This document shows positions 21,846 through 32,509 of a stretch of 64,000 nt of DNA, in pieces (the first letter of the stretch is position 1; every line of letters begins with the position of its first letter). The notes beneath the pieces are model-generated. The model made no database searches, was not told the DNA's origin, and saw only the letters and a program-made list of their open reading frames with translations. Source of the stretch: Stomoxys calcitrans (Eukaryota; Arthropoda; Insecta; Diptera; Muscidae). The stretch is taken from assembly GCF_963082655.1 (NCBI RefSeq), contig NC_081555.1, positions 92,047,272-92,111,271 on the forward strand, read 5' to 3'. The position numbers and the translations under genes were made by a program.

Positions 21846-23547
21846 ACCCAAGCCCGGCAAGGCAAGTTATGCGACACTAAAGGCCTACAGACCCATAAGC
21901 CTTTTCACTCAAAACAATGGAACGCATTGTGGACACCATTATAAAGAGTAGGACATTCAGCGAACTGCTTAAATACAAACAGCATGCCTATGTCAAGGGA
22001 AGGTCGGTGGAAACTGTCCTGCACGAGGTTGTGCATAAAATAGAAGAATCCTTCGATGCCAAAACGTACACCCTGGCGGCATCCATTGACATCGAGGGGG
22101 CTTTTAACAATGTGCGGACCGACACACTGATCCAATCCTTAGATCAGTACAGGATGGTCCCGGTCCTTAGAGACTGGATAAACCATATGCTAAGGAACAG
22201 GTGGATAAATTGTGTGTCCCATGTCATAAATATAAGGGAGAAAGTGACACAGGGCACGCCACAGGGGGCATTTAATCGCCACTCCTAAGGGTGACCACCA
22301 TAAAAGACCTATTACGGATGCAGACTGAGGAGGGATTTGAACCCGTCTGCTACGCAGCCGATGTTATTATACTTCTAAGGGGTAAGGATCCGAACGAGCT
22401 ATGCAGAAGGGCCGAAAGGGTCTTGCATATGGCATATGACTGGGCTAGACCCAGAGGTCTCAATGTTAACCCAGAGAAGACTGATATATGCCTGTTCACG
22501 AGGAAGACGAAGGTGGGCGAATTTAACGCACCACGTTTCCTCAATAAGACGATTTCGATATCTGACAAGGTCAAATACTTATGGGATGGGAGCAGCTCAT
22601 ACCATAGCGGTATAATCGAAGCGACGATAGGAAACCTGGAAGGAAGGGAAGAGGTTTCCGATCGGATACCTAAGATGAACCTTGAAGTTGAGTGCGAGGC
22701 ACTACTGCCATCTGCACAGTCTTGGATTGACGGAACCCTAGTATTGCCATCTAGAAGACCATGTTACACGGATGGGTAAAAGCTAGAGCACAGTGTGGGC
22801 CTGGGGGTTTACGTTGAGAACCCAGAGACTGAGATCTGTTTTAGACTGTCTGACCATAATACGGTCCTGCAGTCGGAGATCCGGGCGATCACGGAATGCG
22901 TGAGGAGGTGTGGTGCTAACGCGAGGATGTCGAGTGTGAACATCTTTACCGGCAGTAAAATTGCCATAAGGGCAATAACAACCGGTACGGTAAGGTCACT
23001 TACAGTCTTGCAGTGTAAGAAGGAGATTAACGCCTTCTCTGAGGATGGCAAAATCCGCATCGTTTGGCTGCCGGGTTATAACGGAGTAAGGGGAAATGAA
23101 AGGGTAGATGATTTGGCGGTAAAGGCCAGAGGACTGCCGTCAATAAACTTGGTTAACCCGAAGCCTTTCGGGTCGACGCTGTCCAAGTTAACGGCGAAAA
23201 TCCTATGGGGTAATCCGGATCGGGAGAGGACGACGCTACTACTGAAAGGAAGTAAGAAGGAGGTAAGTATGAGCTATTGGTATTGTAACGGGATACACAT
23301 GCTATCACGAGCAAATGATATAGGGCCTGTGGGGAAGATGATGAAACGATGGAGCATTTCTTATGTCATTGCCCGGCTTTCGCGGGTAACAGACACCGGT
23401 ACTTAGGTGGGGACACGATATCAGACATGAACCAACTTTTTCGAGGTTACTTTTTAGTTTTTAAAGCGCACAACAAGCCGATTACTGGCATAGGTTCATG
23501 TCCATAGTGGCATCCGCACCCTCTTTTTAAACTAACCTAACCTAACT
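21846..23547 (+). mobile_element. LOA/I-type non-LTR retrotransposon, 5' truncated, with RNase H
   Basis: Reading from the left: IPKPGKASYATLKAYRPIS (RT fingers), ASIDIEGAFNNV (motif A, catalytic Asp), TQGTPQG (motif B), then CYAADVIILL where the catalytic YADD box has become Y-A-A-D. RNase H follows: CYTDG then a stop, LQSEIRAITECVRRCG, and IVWLPGYNGVRGNERVDDLA. The 3' untranslated region carries GCCGATTACTGGCATAGG and the tail CTAACCTAACCTAAC. Several frameshifts break the ORF at about 21950, 22290, 22780 and 23280. Inserted next to a truncated mariner. Confidence 0.8.
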
Positions 23548-23875
23548 TATAACACCCTGTACCACAGTGGCGGTGTAGGGTATAAAGATGCCACGTGGGA
23601 TAAAAACATCCACAGATCTTTTCCGTGTCCATTTCGCCCTAAATTGAACCATGAAAGACCTTTAATTATACCCTCCACCATTAGATGGGGTTATACTAAT
23701 CTAGTCATCCCTTCTGTCAAATTTTGATCTGTGATCCTATAAAGTATATATATTTTTGATCTTTACGTTCTGAGTCGATCAAGCCATGTCCGTCCGTCGG
23801 TAGAAATTCGATAGCGATCGAACGGGAGAAGCTAGCTACTTGAAATTTTGCACACGACATCACAATTTACCGTGG
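23548..23875 (+). mobile_element. DINE-like head fragment
   Basis: 23575-23590 resembles the GGTGTAGGGTATAAA terminus of a second DINE type, and 23668-23860 has TATACCCTCCACCATTAGATG, TATATATTTTTGATC, GAGTCGATCAAGCCATGTCC and TTGAAATTTTGCACA. The element stops where the jockey-like LINE starts. Confidence 0.55.
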
Positions 23876-26190
23876 GCGAAGTTACGAATGTCATCCGTGG
23901 TGCCAAATCATCCCCGAAGGAATCTCTACATTGATGTTGAAAAATCTGGATTTACCTGGAGTTGAGTACCTTACTACTGTCCCCAACTTGTCTTTGAACA
24001 CTCTTATAGTTGCCGATGTCTGGAAAATGGGCAGAGTGATCCCGCTACTGAAGCCTGGAAAGGACTCGCGTTTGGGGGAGTCGTACAGACCGATCTCCCT
24101 TCTCTCACCAGTAGCAAAGACGCTTGAGGCATTACTCCTCCCGAGCCTCGCAGGAGAATTTCCATTCGCTGAGTATCAACATGGATTTCGAAGACTGCAT
24201 AGCACAACAACTGCTTTGCATGCCATCACCGCACACATTTGCCGTGGTTTCAATCAGCACAGGCCATGTGATAGGACGGTCCTCGTGACACTGGACCTAT
24301 CGAAGGCATTCGACACGGTCACCAATGCCAAACTTTTTTAAGACATCGCCAATTCGTCTCTCCAGCCAGGCCTGAAACCCTGGGTCGCGAATTATCTGTG
24401 TGGTCGCCAGTCTTTTGTTCAAAATTTAGGGATAAGAAGTCGAAGCACCGTAGAGTGAAACAGGGAGTTCCCCAAGGCGGGGTGATATCTCCGGCATTAT
24501 GTAACCTCTACCAATCCTCCATTCCACCCCCTCCAGAGGGCGTAAAGATCGTATCATATGCGGACGATTGTACGATAAGGCCCCCCACCCATTGTTGATC
24601 TGCGATAGGTTGAACGTCTACCTCAACGAACTTACCTGGCACCAAACCTTCAGCTACATTATTCCCTACAAATACGCGTGAGGTGAATACCGAGTTGACT
24701 GTGATGGGCGATGGTGGAATGTTTCCGACCATCAAGAGTCCCAAAATATTCGGCGTCACATTTGACAACTCATTCTCCCCACATGCCACAGCAGTTTGCA
24801 ATAAAGTCAAAAGTAGAAACAAGGTCCTCATGTCACTTGCCGGCAGCACTTGGGGTGCCAACAAAGAAACCTTGTTGACCACGTACAAACAATTGGCCGG
24901 TCTATGGTAAGTTATGCAGCACCAGTGTGGTCTCGTCAGCTTTGGTGACACGCAGTGGAATAATATTCAGATCTGTCAGAATGCCGCCCTCCGAACTCCG
25001 ACGGGCTGTTTCCTCATGTGGACCACCTCAATCAGGAGACAAAGATCCTACCAGCGCGAAGCCATAACTACATGCTGTCTAAACAATACCTTTTGGGCTG
25101 TTATGGCAGAGACCACTCAAATGATCATCTTGTGGATAGATATCCACCGCCCAGAAGCCTTACGGTAGATCTAAAGGGTGATTTTTTTGAGGTTAGGATT
25201 TTCATGCATTAGTATTTGACAGATCACGTGGGATTTCAGACATGGTGTCAAAGAGAAAGATGCTCAGTATGCTTTGACATTTCATCATGAATAGACTTAC
25301 TAACGAGCAACGCTTGCAAATCATTGAATTTTATTACCAAAATCAGTGTTCGGTTCGAAATGTGTTCATTCACCGTAACGTTGCGTCCAACAGCATCTTT
25401 GAAAAAATACGGTCCAATGATTCCACCAGCGTACAAACCACACCAAACAGTGCATTTTTCGGGATGCATGGGCAGTTCTTGATCGGCTTCTGGTTGCTCT
25501 TCACTCCAAATGCGGCAATTTTGCTTATTTACGTAGCCATTCAACCAGAAATGAGCCTCATCGCTGAACAAAATTTGTCAAAATTTCGAACCGAACACTG
25601 ATTTTGGTAATAAAATTCAATGATTTGCAAGCGTTGCTCGTTAGTAAGTCTATTCATGATGAAATGTCAAAGCATACTGAGCATCTTTCTCTTTGACACC
25701 ATGTCTGAAATCCCACGTGATCTGTCAAATACTAATGCATGAAAATCCTAACCTCAAAAAAATCACCCTTTACATGATCTAGAGCGTGAGGTTCAGCGCT
25801 ACAAGAGAGAAGCTCTAGATCAAGCAGGATATCAAGCAGGTCTAGACAACATACATGCAGTTACGGTAGCAGATGCGGTAAATAGCTACCGGGTGAATGT
25901 AGTCCTTGGAGAACGACCGCCTCTCATTGCACGTGAAAAAATTGACTTGCGCCGGCAAACTTGAGTAGTTCTGGCTCAATTACGTTCCGGCAGATGCGGT
26001 CGCTTCAACTCCTACAGAGCAAGCATTGATGCCGACGTACAAGATGTATGTCCCGATTATAACCAGACTGCCCAGCCAGACCTGCTCGACTTAGACCCAG
26101 ATCTCTGTGGACGCACCCCATCTTAGTCGCAGAGTTCCTGGGTCTTGACACTCAACAGAATCAAGCAGACGAAAGATAGAACACAACAAC
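23876..26190 (+). mobile_element. Jockey-like non-LTR retrotransposon, RT and C-terminal region, split by a Tc1-like MITE
   Basis: 23931-24341 encodes RT fingers and palm (GRVIPLLKPGKDSRLGESYR, QHGFRRLHSTTTALH, VTLDLSKAFDTV with the catalytic Asp). 24430-24590 has VKQGVPQGGVISPALCN and VSYADDCTI (intact YADD), in another frame. 24683-25170 holds the post-RT region (GSTWGANKETLLTTYK, ICQNAALRT, HNYMLSKQYLLGCY). The MITE at 25174-25770 interrupts. 25785-26130 then completes the C-terminal tail (VVLGERPPL, LAQLRSGR). There are stops and frameshifts throughout. Same family as the fragment at 1-1150. Confidence 0.8.
25174..25770 (-). mobile_element. Tc1/mariner-superfamily MITE with long inverted repeats, copy 1 (core inverted)
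   Basis: Ends AAGGGTGATTTTTTTGAGG and its inverse, flanked by TA at 25172-25173 and 25771-25772. The inverted repeats extend about 200 bp. Between them is a fragment of an IS630/Tc1/mariner-type transposase on the - strand: F-S-D-E-A-H-F (first catalytic Asp) then CTVWCGLYAGGIIGPYFF. Copies at 47498 and 57301 have the same ends but this core in the other orientation. It cannot encode a whole transposase. Confidence 0.9.
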
Positions 26191-26780
26191 AATGAAACAT
26201 GCGTGAGCTGTTTGAACCAGTGTTGCCAAAAAGATAATCACCCTTTATGTACTTAAGACTTGCGATTTTTTTTAAATTTTCAGGACCATAACATGAATGT
26301 CTAATTTACATATTTCCCACAATTGTTGGATCCAATAGTTCATTTTTTGCCATATGTAGATGTTAAAATTGGAGCACCAACGAGCAAAAACATTTGTCTT
26401 AAGTTTCAGTTTTATGGCACACAATGGCAAAATTACGACGTTTGTTGCAACTTTTAAAGCAAATGATGATGTTGGGTGCCTTGTAGCATTGCTCGCAGAT
26501 GGTTTAGTTGTAGAAAGAGTCCAAAACCTAAAATGCCAAAGTGTGTTGGTAAACTTCTGTTCTATATTTTCTCCAAAAACTCGAAAAAATTCAACTATAG
26601 GTTCGGAGTTTGGCAATATTATTGAAAAGTTCAAATTCATTAAAAATTACTTGAACTTGAAAATATTTTTATGAACATGTATTTTAATAACACATTGCAA
26701 CTTTTTGAATTAAAAATTCACAGAATTACAAAAAATACTTTTCGATTGATCAGTTCGTTGGCAATTTAAGTTGATTGCCG
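26191..26780. other. Unassigned sequence downstream of the His-repeat gene
   Basis: 26218-26246 ends in AATCACCCTTTA, matching the terminus of the AAGGGTGA elements, so a small remnant is likely. 26272-26674 is open on both strands for about 100 codons. Neither product has a motif I recognise and no splice or start support was found. The region includes the 3' end of the gene to the right. Confidence 0.35.
26682..26687 (-). promoter_or_regulatory. Poly(A) signal ATTAAA of the His-repeat gene
   Basis: On the - strand ATTAAA lies about 100 nt past the TAG stop at 26787, the first hexamer variant in a suitable position. Confidence 0.5.
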
Positions 26781-26786
26781 GCCTAT

Positions 26787-29590
26787 CTAATGATGATGAT
26801 GTTGATGTCCGAGATGTATATCAACATTTATATGGGGATACTTCTGTTTGCGAACATTTGAAACGATGCTCTCGATTTTGTTGGTCTTTTTGTTGGTGAC
26901 AACATAGGAATGTACTGCATCAGTGGGAACTTTTTGCTTCTCCTCGGGAGTGGGTTCTCTTTGTTTTTGTGCCACCAGATGGTGATGGATAACCTGAGGG
27001 ATGTGACGTTCGATTTGAGAAGTGATAACATCAACAACAGTTGGTTTATGTTGAACACTGTTGATATGGCCGCTAGAACGATGACTGACTACTTGATGTG
27101 GAACCACCTGCTTATCTCTATTGGCCATATGTTGGTGTATGACTTGTGGAATATGCTGATTAATTTGGGAAACTATCTCCTGAACAACAGTTGGAATTTG
27201 AGGTGTAACTGGTGCTTCCTTTTTTTCAACTACATCTGGTTTGTTGTGTCCATGAACGTTAAGAGAAGTTTGTACCACAACCGGAGTCTCGGTGTCGACT
27301 TGATGTGTAACATGATGTTGCAGAGCTTTAACGGTCTTTACATTATTACCCCCATGATGTTGTATAACTTGGGGAATGTGATGATGGATTTGCTCAACAA
27401 TACCTTCAATATGATCAGCATTTACTTTTTTCTCAACAGTTTTCACAACAGTAGCAACTGTGGGTGATGGAGCATGGTTGACAACATGATGTTGCACAAC
27501 TTGAGGAACATGTTGATGAACTTGGGCCACAATATTTTTAACACGATCAGGTATGACGATTTCTTTCTTAACGACTGGAACCGTGGGCTTAACCTGGTTT
27601 GCAACATGGTGTTGGACAACTTTTGGAATGTGTTCGTGAATTTGAGTTACCAAATCTTTAACATGCTCAGGCACCACTTTTTCAACTACGTTGTCGCCAA
27701 CACCTTCTTCCTTAGCATGATTTTCCTGATGGTGAACTACATTATGAACGTGATCATGAATTTGACTGACGACATCTTTTATGCGATCAATTGCTGATCT
27801 ATTTTCGACATTTTCTGCAACGTTCTTCACATGCTGTACGACTCCGGGGACATGTTGGTGGACCTGATTAACTACAGCTTTGACTTTATCGGGTACAACA
27901 ACATCTACTACAACTGGAACAGTGGGTTTGACATGGTTAACAACATGATGTTGAACGACCTTTGGAACATGTGCATGGACTTGTTGGACTATATCTTTTA
28001 CACGATCTGGTACTACTTGATGTTGAGCACCATTATCGACTTGCTTCTTTACGACGGCTTCCTCAACAACTACTGGAACTGTTGGTTTGACATGATTTTC
28101 AACACGATGCTGAACTACTTGAGGTATATGATGGTGCACTTGAGTGATGATATCTTTAACATGATCGGGCACTACATTGGCTACTGCGTTCTTTACAACA
28201 ACCGGAACTGAGGGCTTGACATGATTTACTAAGTGATGATGAACTACTTTTGGAATATGTTCATGAACTTGAGTAACGACTTCCTTCACATGATCAGGAA
28301 CAACGACTACAGGTTTGGTGTCAACGACTTCCTTTGCCATTACTGGAACATTGCGTTTGACATGATGAACCATGTGATGCTCGACAACTTTGGGAACGTG
28401 TTGATGGATTTGATTTACTATGTCTTTGACACGATCTGGAACAACAACATCTACTACTTTCTTCTCAACTGGAACAGTGGGTTTGACATGATGCTGCACA
28501 ACTTTGGGAACATGTTGGTGAACTTGACTGACAATATCTTTGACTCGATCTGGTATAGCAACATCTACATTTCTTTTCTCAACGACTTGCTCAACAGTGG
28601 GTTTGACATGATTAACAACATGATGCTGGACAACTTTTGGTACATGCTGATGCACTTGATTAACAATATCTTTGACCCGATCTGGAACAACAACATCTAC
28701 TTGTTTTTTCTCAACCACAACAGGAACAGTGGGTTTGACATGATTAGCAACATGATGGTGCACGACTTGTGGAACATGTTGATGAATTTGTGTGACAATG
28801 TCCTTAACATGATCCGGCACAACATTCTCAACTATTTTCTTTTCTACAACTGCAACCGGGGTCTCTGCATGATTTGCCTGATGATGAATAACTTGGGGTA
28901 TATGTTCATGTATCTGGGTGACTATGTCCTTTACACGATCGGGTACTACAGAATCAACATTTGCTTTGCCTTCCACAACTTCTTTACGGCTGGCAATATG
29001 ATGTTGTACTACCTGTGGTACATGTTGATGAACTTGCTGCACAATATCCTTAACACGATCGGGTACAACTTGTTTATCCTTATGGGTCACATGATGTTGT
29101 ACAACTTGAGGAACATGTTGATGAATTTGTTGTACAACATCTTTGATATGTTGAGGAATTTCTATGCTTGGCTCAACAACCTTTTTGACTACAACATTAT
29201 GTTGCTTGCGCTGTGCGATGGCATGTTGCACAACCTGTGGCACATGATGCTCAACTTGTTGCATAATTTTCTTAACATGATGCTCCAAACGACTCACTTT
29301 GGCAGTCACTTCTGGGGGAGGTGTTACGTGGTCTCTTACATCTTTGACCGCTTTCTTAGATGTTTCCTTTAAGCGATCCTTTACCTTTTGGGCTAAATGA
29401 TCTATTTCTTGCACAAGTTTATCACTAAAATTATGTGATGGTTTCACCGTTGAGCTCACCTCTTCCTGTCGCTCCAATGCATAGCAGCAGCAGGAACAAA
29501 GAAGGGCTGCAAATATAAGAAAAAGACTAATTCATTACGCCGTTTGCCTATTGATTTCGTAATCTTACCAAAGACTATCAGAATTTTCAT
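26787..29590 (-). CDS. Secreted histidine-motif repeat protein, 913 aa, two exons
   Basis: Not a family I recognise. Exon 1 is 29590-29569 and exon 2 is 29506-26787, joined across a 62-bp intron (GTAAGA...TATATTTGCAG). The join creates MKILIVFALLCSCCCYA, a typical signal peptide (short hydrophobic core, Cys run, small residue at the end), followed by L-E-R-Q-E-E. Residues 18-80 are charged and helical. About 80-870 hold 18 copies of a motif near V-P-D-x-V-K-D-I-V-x-Q-V-H-x-H-V-P-x-V-V-x-H-H, mostly linked by N-H-V-K-P-T-V-P-V-V-V and 40-60 residues apart. The last residues are G-H-Q-H-H-H-H. No Cys is obvious after the signal, and no membrane segment. Each unit looks like an amphipathic helix kinked at Pro with clustered His. 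Metal, haem or pH-dependent binding is an inference only. The start at 29590 has A at -3; an in-frame ATG at 29626 would add 12 residues before the signal. Confidence 0.92.
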
Positions 29591-29626
29591 GATTTGGTTG
29601 TAGTCGTCGTTGGGAAGAATTTTCAT

Positions 29627-29665
29627 CGACTGCATCTTTTTAGCCAAGATGCATTGGCATTTATA
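29627..29665 (-). promoter_or_regulatory. Core promoter of the His-repeat gene: TATA box and initiator
   Basis: On the - strand TATAAAT lies at 29665-29659 and an initiator-like TGCAGTC has its A at 29631, 34 nt from the first T of the TATA box. That spacing is right for a fly TATA/Inr promoter. It gives a leader of about 41 nt to the ATG at 29590 and only about 4 nt to the upstream ATG at 29626, favouring the downstream start. Confidence 0.65.
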
Positions 29666-30360
29666 CGAATGCGATTTTTAAGTTCAATTATAACTCTCCA
29701 AATAATTCTTTGGAAATTCAATGTTCAATGTTACTTTTTGTTTGTTGGCCTCTCCCTTTGTTTCGTTTATTTTGCGCCCACTTATCAGAATCCCATATAT
29801 CTTTATTGGCATTTTATGCAAATGTTAAATTTCTTTTCTCCTGCTCTGTAAGAGGGAATTGAAGTGTATGCTTGCAGTGTAAAAGAAAGGTAGCTTACTC
29901 TTCTTTTGAGCTGTCGTCTTAGGGTTGCATATATTTTTATTCTGACTGGTTAGCTGTCGCCTCTTTGTTGTGTTATTTTATTTAATTTTTTAAAAATTAT
30001 TTTTGAGCCTTATTATGGTCAAATACAAACAAACTAGAATAAAATATTTTTTTGTTATAACATTATCAAATCAATTTAACATATAATATTGAAAGTCGAT
30101 TCGTTTTACTGACCCAATTTTCATTTTGTTTTTATTTTATATTTTCAGGTTTCATCGCAGAGGAGAATGGGATGTTACAGGTAAATATATTATACATAAA
30201 CTTCATGCCAAAAGTTACATATAAATCCCCTATATGGAGATACTTTACATAAAGAAATGTGAACCACAACACTAGTGAAAATTAACTACTTCATAGGAAA
30301 ATTAAACTTATAGAGAGTTTACTCATATTTTTGTAACTAGTAAAAGATCTTTAACAGATA
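29666..30360. other. Upstream flank of the His-repeat gene; contains an isolated exon-like segment
   Basis: Mostly AT-rich. At 30149-30180 a 32-nt stretch is bounded by a T-rich acceptor (TTTTATATTTTCAG) and a donor CAG|GTAAAT on the + strand; see the separate entry. Nothing else is recognised. Confidence 0.4.
30149..30180 (+). other. Candidate 32-nt microexon
   Basis: The flanks fit both splice consensus sequences: a long pyrimidine tract ending TTTTCAG before 30149 and CAG/GTAAATAT at 30178-30188. All three frames are open across it (one reads F-I-A-E-E-N-G-M-L-Q, another F-H-R-R-G-E-W-D-V-T). No partner exon was found in the window. It may be chance. Confidence 0.25.
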
Positions 30361-31390
30361 AAATTGAGGTATTTTTGGCCAGGCCATCCACCATGGATCG
30401 CACATTTAAACCCACCACCATAGGATAGGATGTATATTAATTTAGTCATTCCGTACATATCTTTCTGATCGTCGTAAAATTCCGGAAGATAGGTTGAGAA
30501 CAGCTGTACACTGAAAAAAGTTGTCCCAAAAGTTAAGATTTTTCCTCATTTTTAGGAGTTTAGCAATGACAACGAGCCAAGGAACCACAACCATCAAATA
30601 AAGAAGCTATCTTTAAATTGAATGTCCTATTTACTAACGGACATGACCATCCGTTTCAAATTTTGATCGCTGAATGATTGATTATTATACTATTATATTA
30701 TTATTATATTTATTATATTATTTTTTGAAAAGTTATTTTATATGAATTTTACGTCCCACCACCATAGGATGGGGGTATACTAATACAGTCCTTTCGTTTG
30801 TAACACCTCGAAATATTCGTCTAAGACCCCAATAAGTTATATATTCTTGATCCTCTCGACGTTCTGAGTCGATCTGACCATGTCCGTCCGTCTGTCCAAA
30901 TCACCATAGCGGTCCAACGCGTAAAGCTAGTTGCTTGAAATTCTGCACAGATACTTAATATTGACGTGGGGCGTTGGAGATTGCAAATGGGCCATATCAG
31001 TTCAGATTTAGATATAGCTTTTATATAAACCGATTTCGCGATTTGACTCCTTGATCCTTTATAAGCCGCAATTTGTGTCCGATTTGGCTGAAATTTTGCA
31101 TGCGGTGCTCTGTTAAGACTTCCAAAAACTGTGTCAAGTACGGTCCGAATCGATCTATAACCTGATATAGCTATAAACCTATCTTCCGATTTGACTTCTT
31201 GAGTCCTTACAAGCCGCAATTTTTCTCCGATTTGGCTGAAATTGAGCACGTAGTGTTTTGTTATAACTTCCTACAACTATGCCTAATACGTTCCTAATTG
31301 GTCTATAACCTGGTATAGCTCCCATATAAACCGATCTCCCGATTTGACTTCTAGAGCCCTCACTGTTAAGAAATTTCAAAAAGCTTGTTT
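30361..31390 (+). mobile_element. DINE-1-like element plus a head fragment
   Basis: 30370-30480 is a decayed terminus and head. 30755-30925 is a clear head (CCACCATAGGATGGGGGTAT, CTCGAAATATTCGTCTAAGAC, CCATGTCCGTCCGTCTGTCC). Units with GATATAGCT and AAACCGATCTCCCGATTTGAC follow until 31365. A sequence at 30500-30600 beginning CACTGAAAAAAGTTG is not assigned. Confidence 0.6.
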
Positions 31391-32360
31391 GTCGTTTGAA
31401 GAATTTGTAAAGACTAACATATTTTATTGAAAACCAGTAAGGTAGGGCAAAAGTCGGGCGGTGTCGACTGTATAATACCCCACACCTACCCTATAAGTAC
31501 AATGTGAGGGCTATATCCAATTCTGACCGATTTTTGATGAACCTCGGCGAGCAAAAATATGTTCAAACTGTAATAACTACGGTTGACAAATGACAACATT
31601 ATTGCAAATTACCCAAGATCTGACAAACATATATATGGGAGCTATAACTTATACTGAACCGATTTCCATGAAATTAATCAGTAATATCGAGAGTCATTAG
31701 AAAATCCTTCCTGCAAAAGGGTAACAGATGACCATATTATTGCAGTATTACTGAAAATCGGACGAACATATATATGGGAGCTATATCCAAATCTGAATCG
31801 ATTTTTTCCAATTTCAATAGGCTTCGTCTCTAGGCTGAAAAACACACCCATACCAAATTTCGAGCAAATCGGTTAACAAATTACCATTTTATAGCAGTAT
31901 TACTGCAAATCATGCGAATATATATATGGGAGCTATATCCAAATTTGAACCGATTTTCATGAAATTCATCTGTAATGTCGGGAGTCAAAAGAAAATCGTT
32001 CCTGCCAAATTTTGAGAAAATCGGTTTACAAATGACCATATTATTGCAGTATTACTGCAAATCGGACGAACGTATATATGGGAGCTATATCCAAATCTGA
32101 ACCGATTTTTTTCTAATTTCAATAGGCTTCGTCTCTAAGCCGAAAGACGAAGACGATCGGATGAAAATTGCGACCTGTAGTTTGTACACAAATTAACATG
32201 GACAGACGGACAGACGGACGGACATAGCTAAATCCAATCAGAAAGTTATTCTGAGTCGATCGATATACTTATCAATGGGTCTATCCCTCTTCCTTTTGTT
32301 ACAAACTAATTCACTAAGTTATAATACCCTGTACCACAGTAGTGGTGTAGGGTGTAAAAA
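31391..32360 (-). mobile_element. Second-type DINE-like element
   Basis: It begins with AACCAGTAAGGTAGGGCAAAAGTCGGGCGGTGTCGAC-type terminus (31425-31470) and TAATACCCCACACC. It has units with GGGAGCTATATCCAAATCTGAACCGATTTT, and ends with a reversed head: GACAGACGGACGGACATAGC, GAGTCGATCGATATAC and CCACAGTAGTGGTGTAGGG. Copies of this type recur at 50710 and 53966. The termini differ from the main type but the plan is the same. Confidence 0.6.
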
Positions 32361-32509
32361 TGTATACTAAGAAAAATAGTTTACAAAGCCTACCTGAAAT
32401 ATTTTCCGTAGCATACAATGAAATATTTTAATATAAAGTACATACGAACAATATAAATAAATTTCTCCAAACACTTCCACTTTTATTTATAACATTCGAT
32501 TTTTAATAT
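32361..32509. other. Short AT-rich spacer
   Basis: No feature recognised between the DINE-like element and the copia remnant. No long terminal repeat was identified here. Confidence 0.4.

Noticed and set aside
26910..29372. Long open frames on the + strand (up to 379 codons) opposite the His-repeat gene
   Set aside because: The sense protein has very few Leu (TTA/CTA) and Ser (TCA) codons in the relevant phases, so antisense stops are rare. The products are Met/Asn/Leu-rich shadows without domain or splice support.
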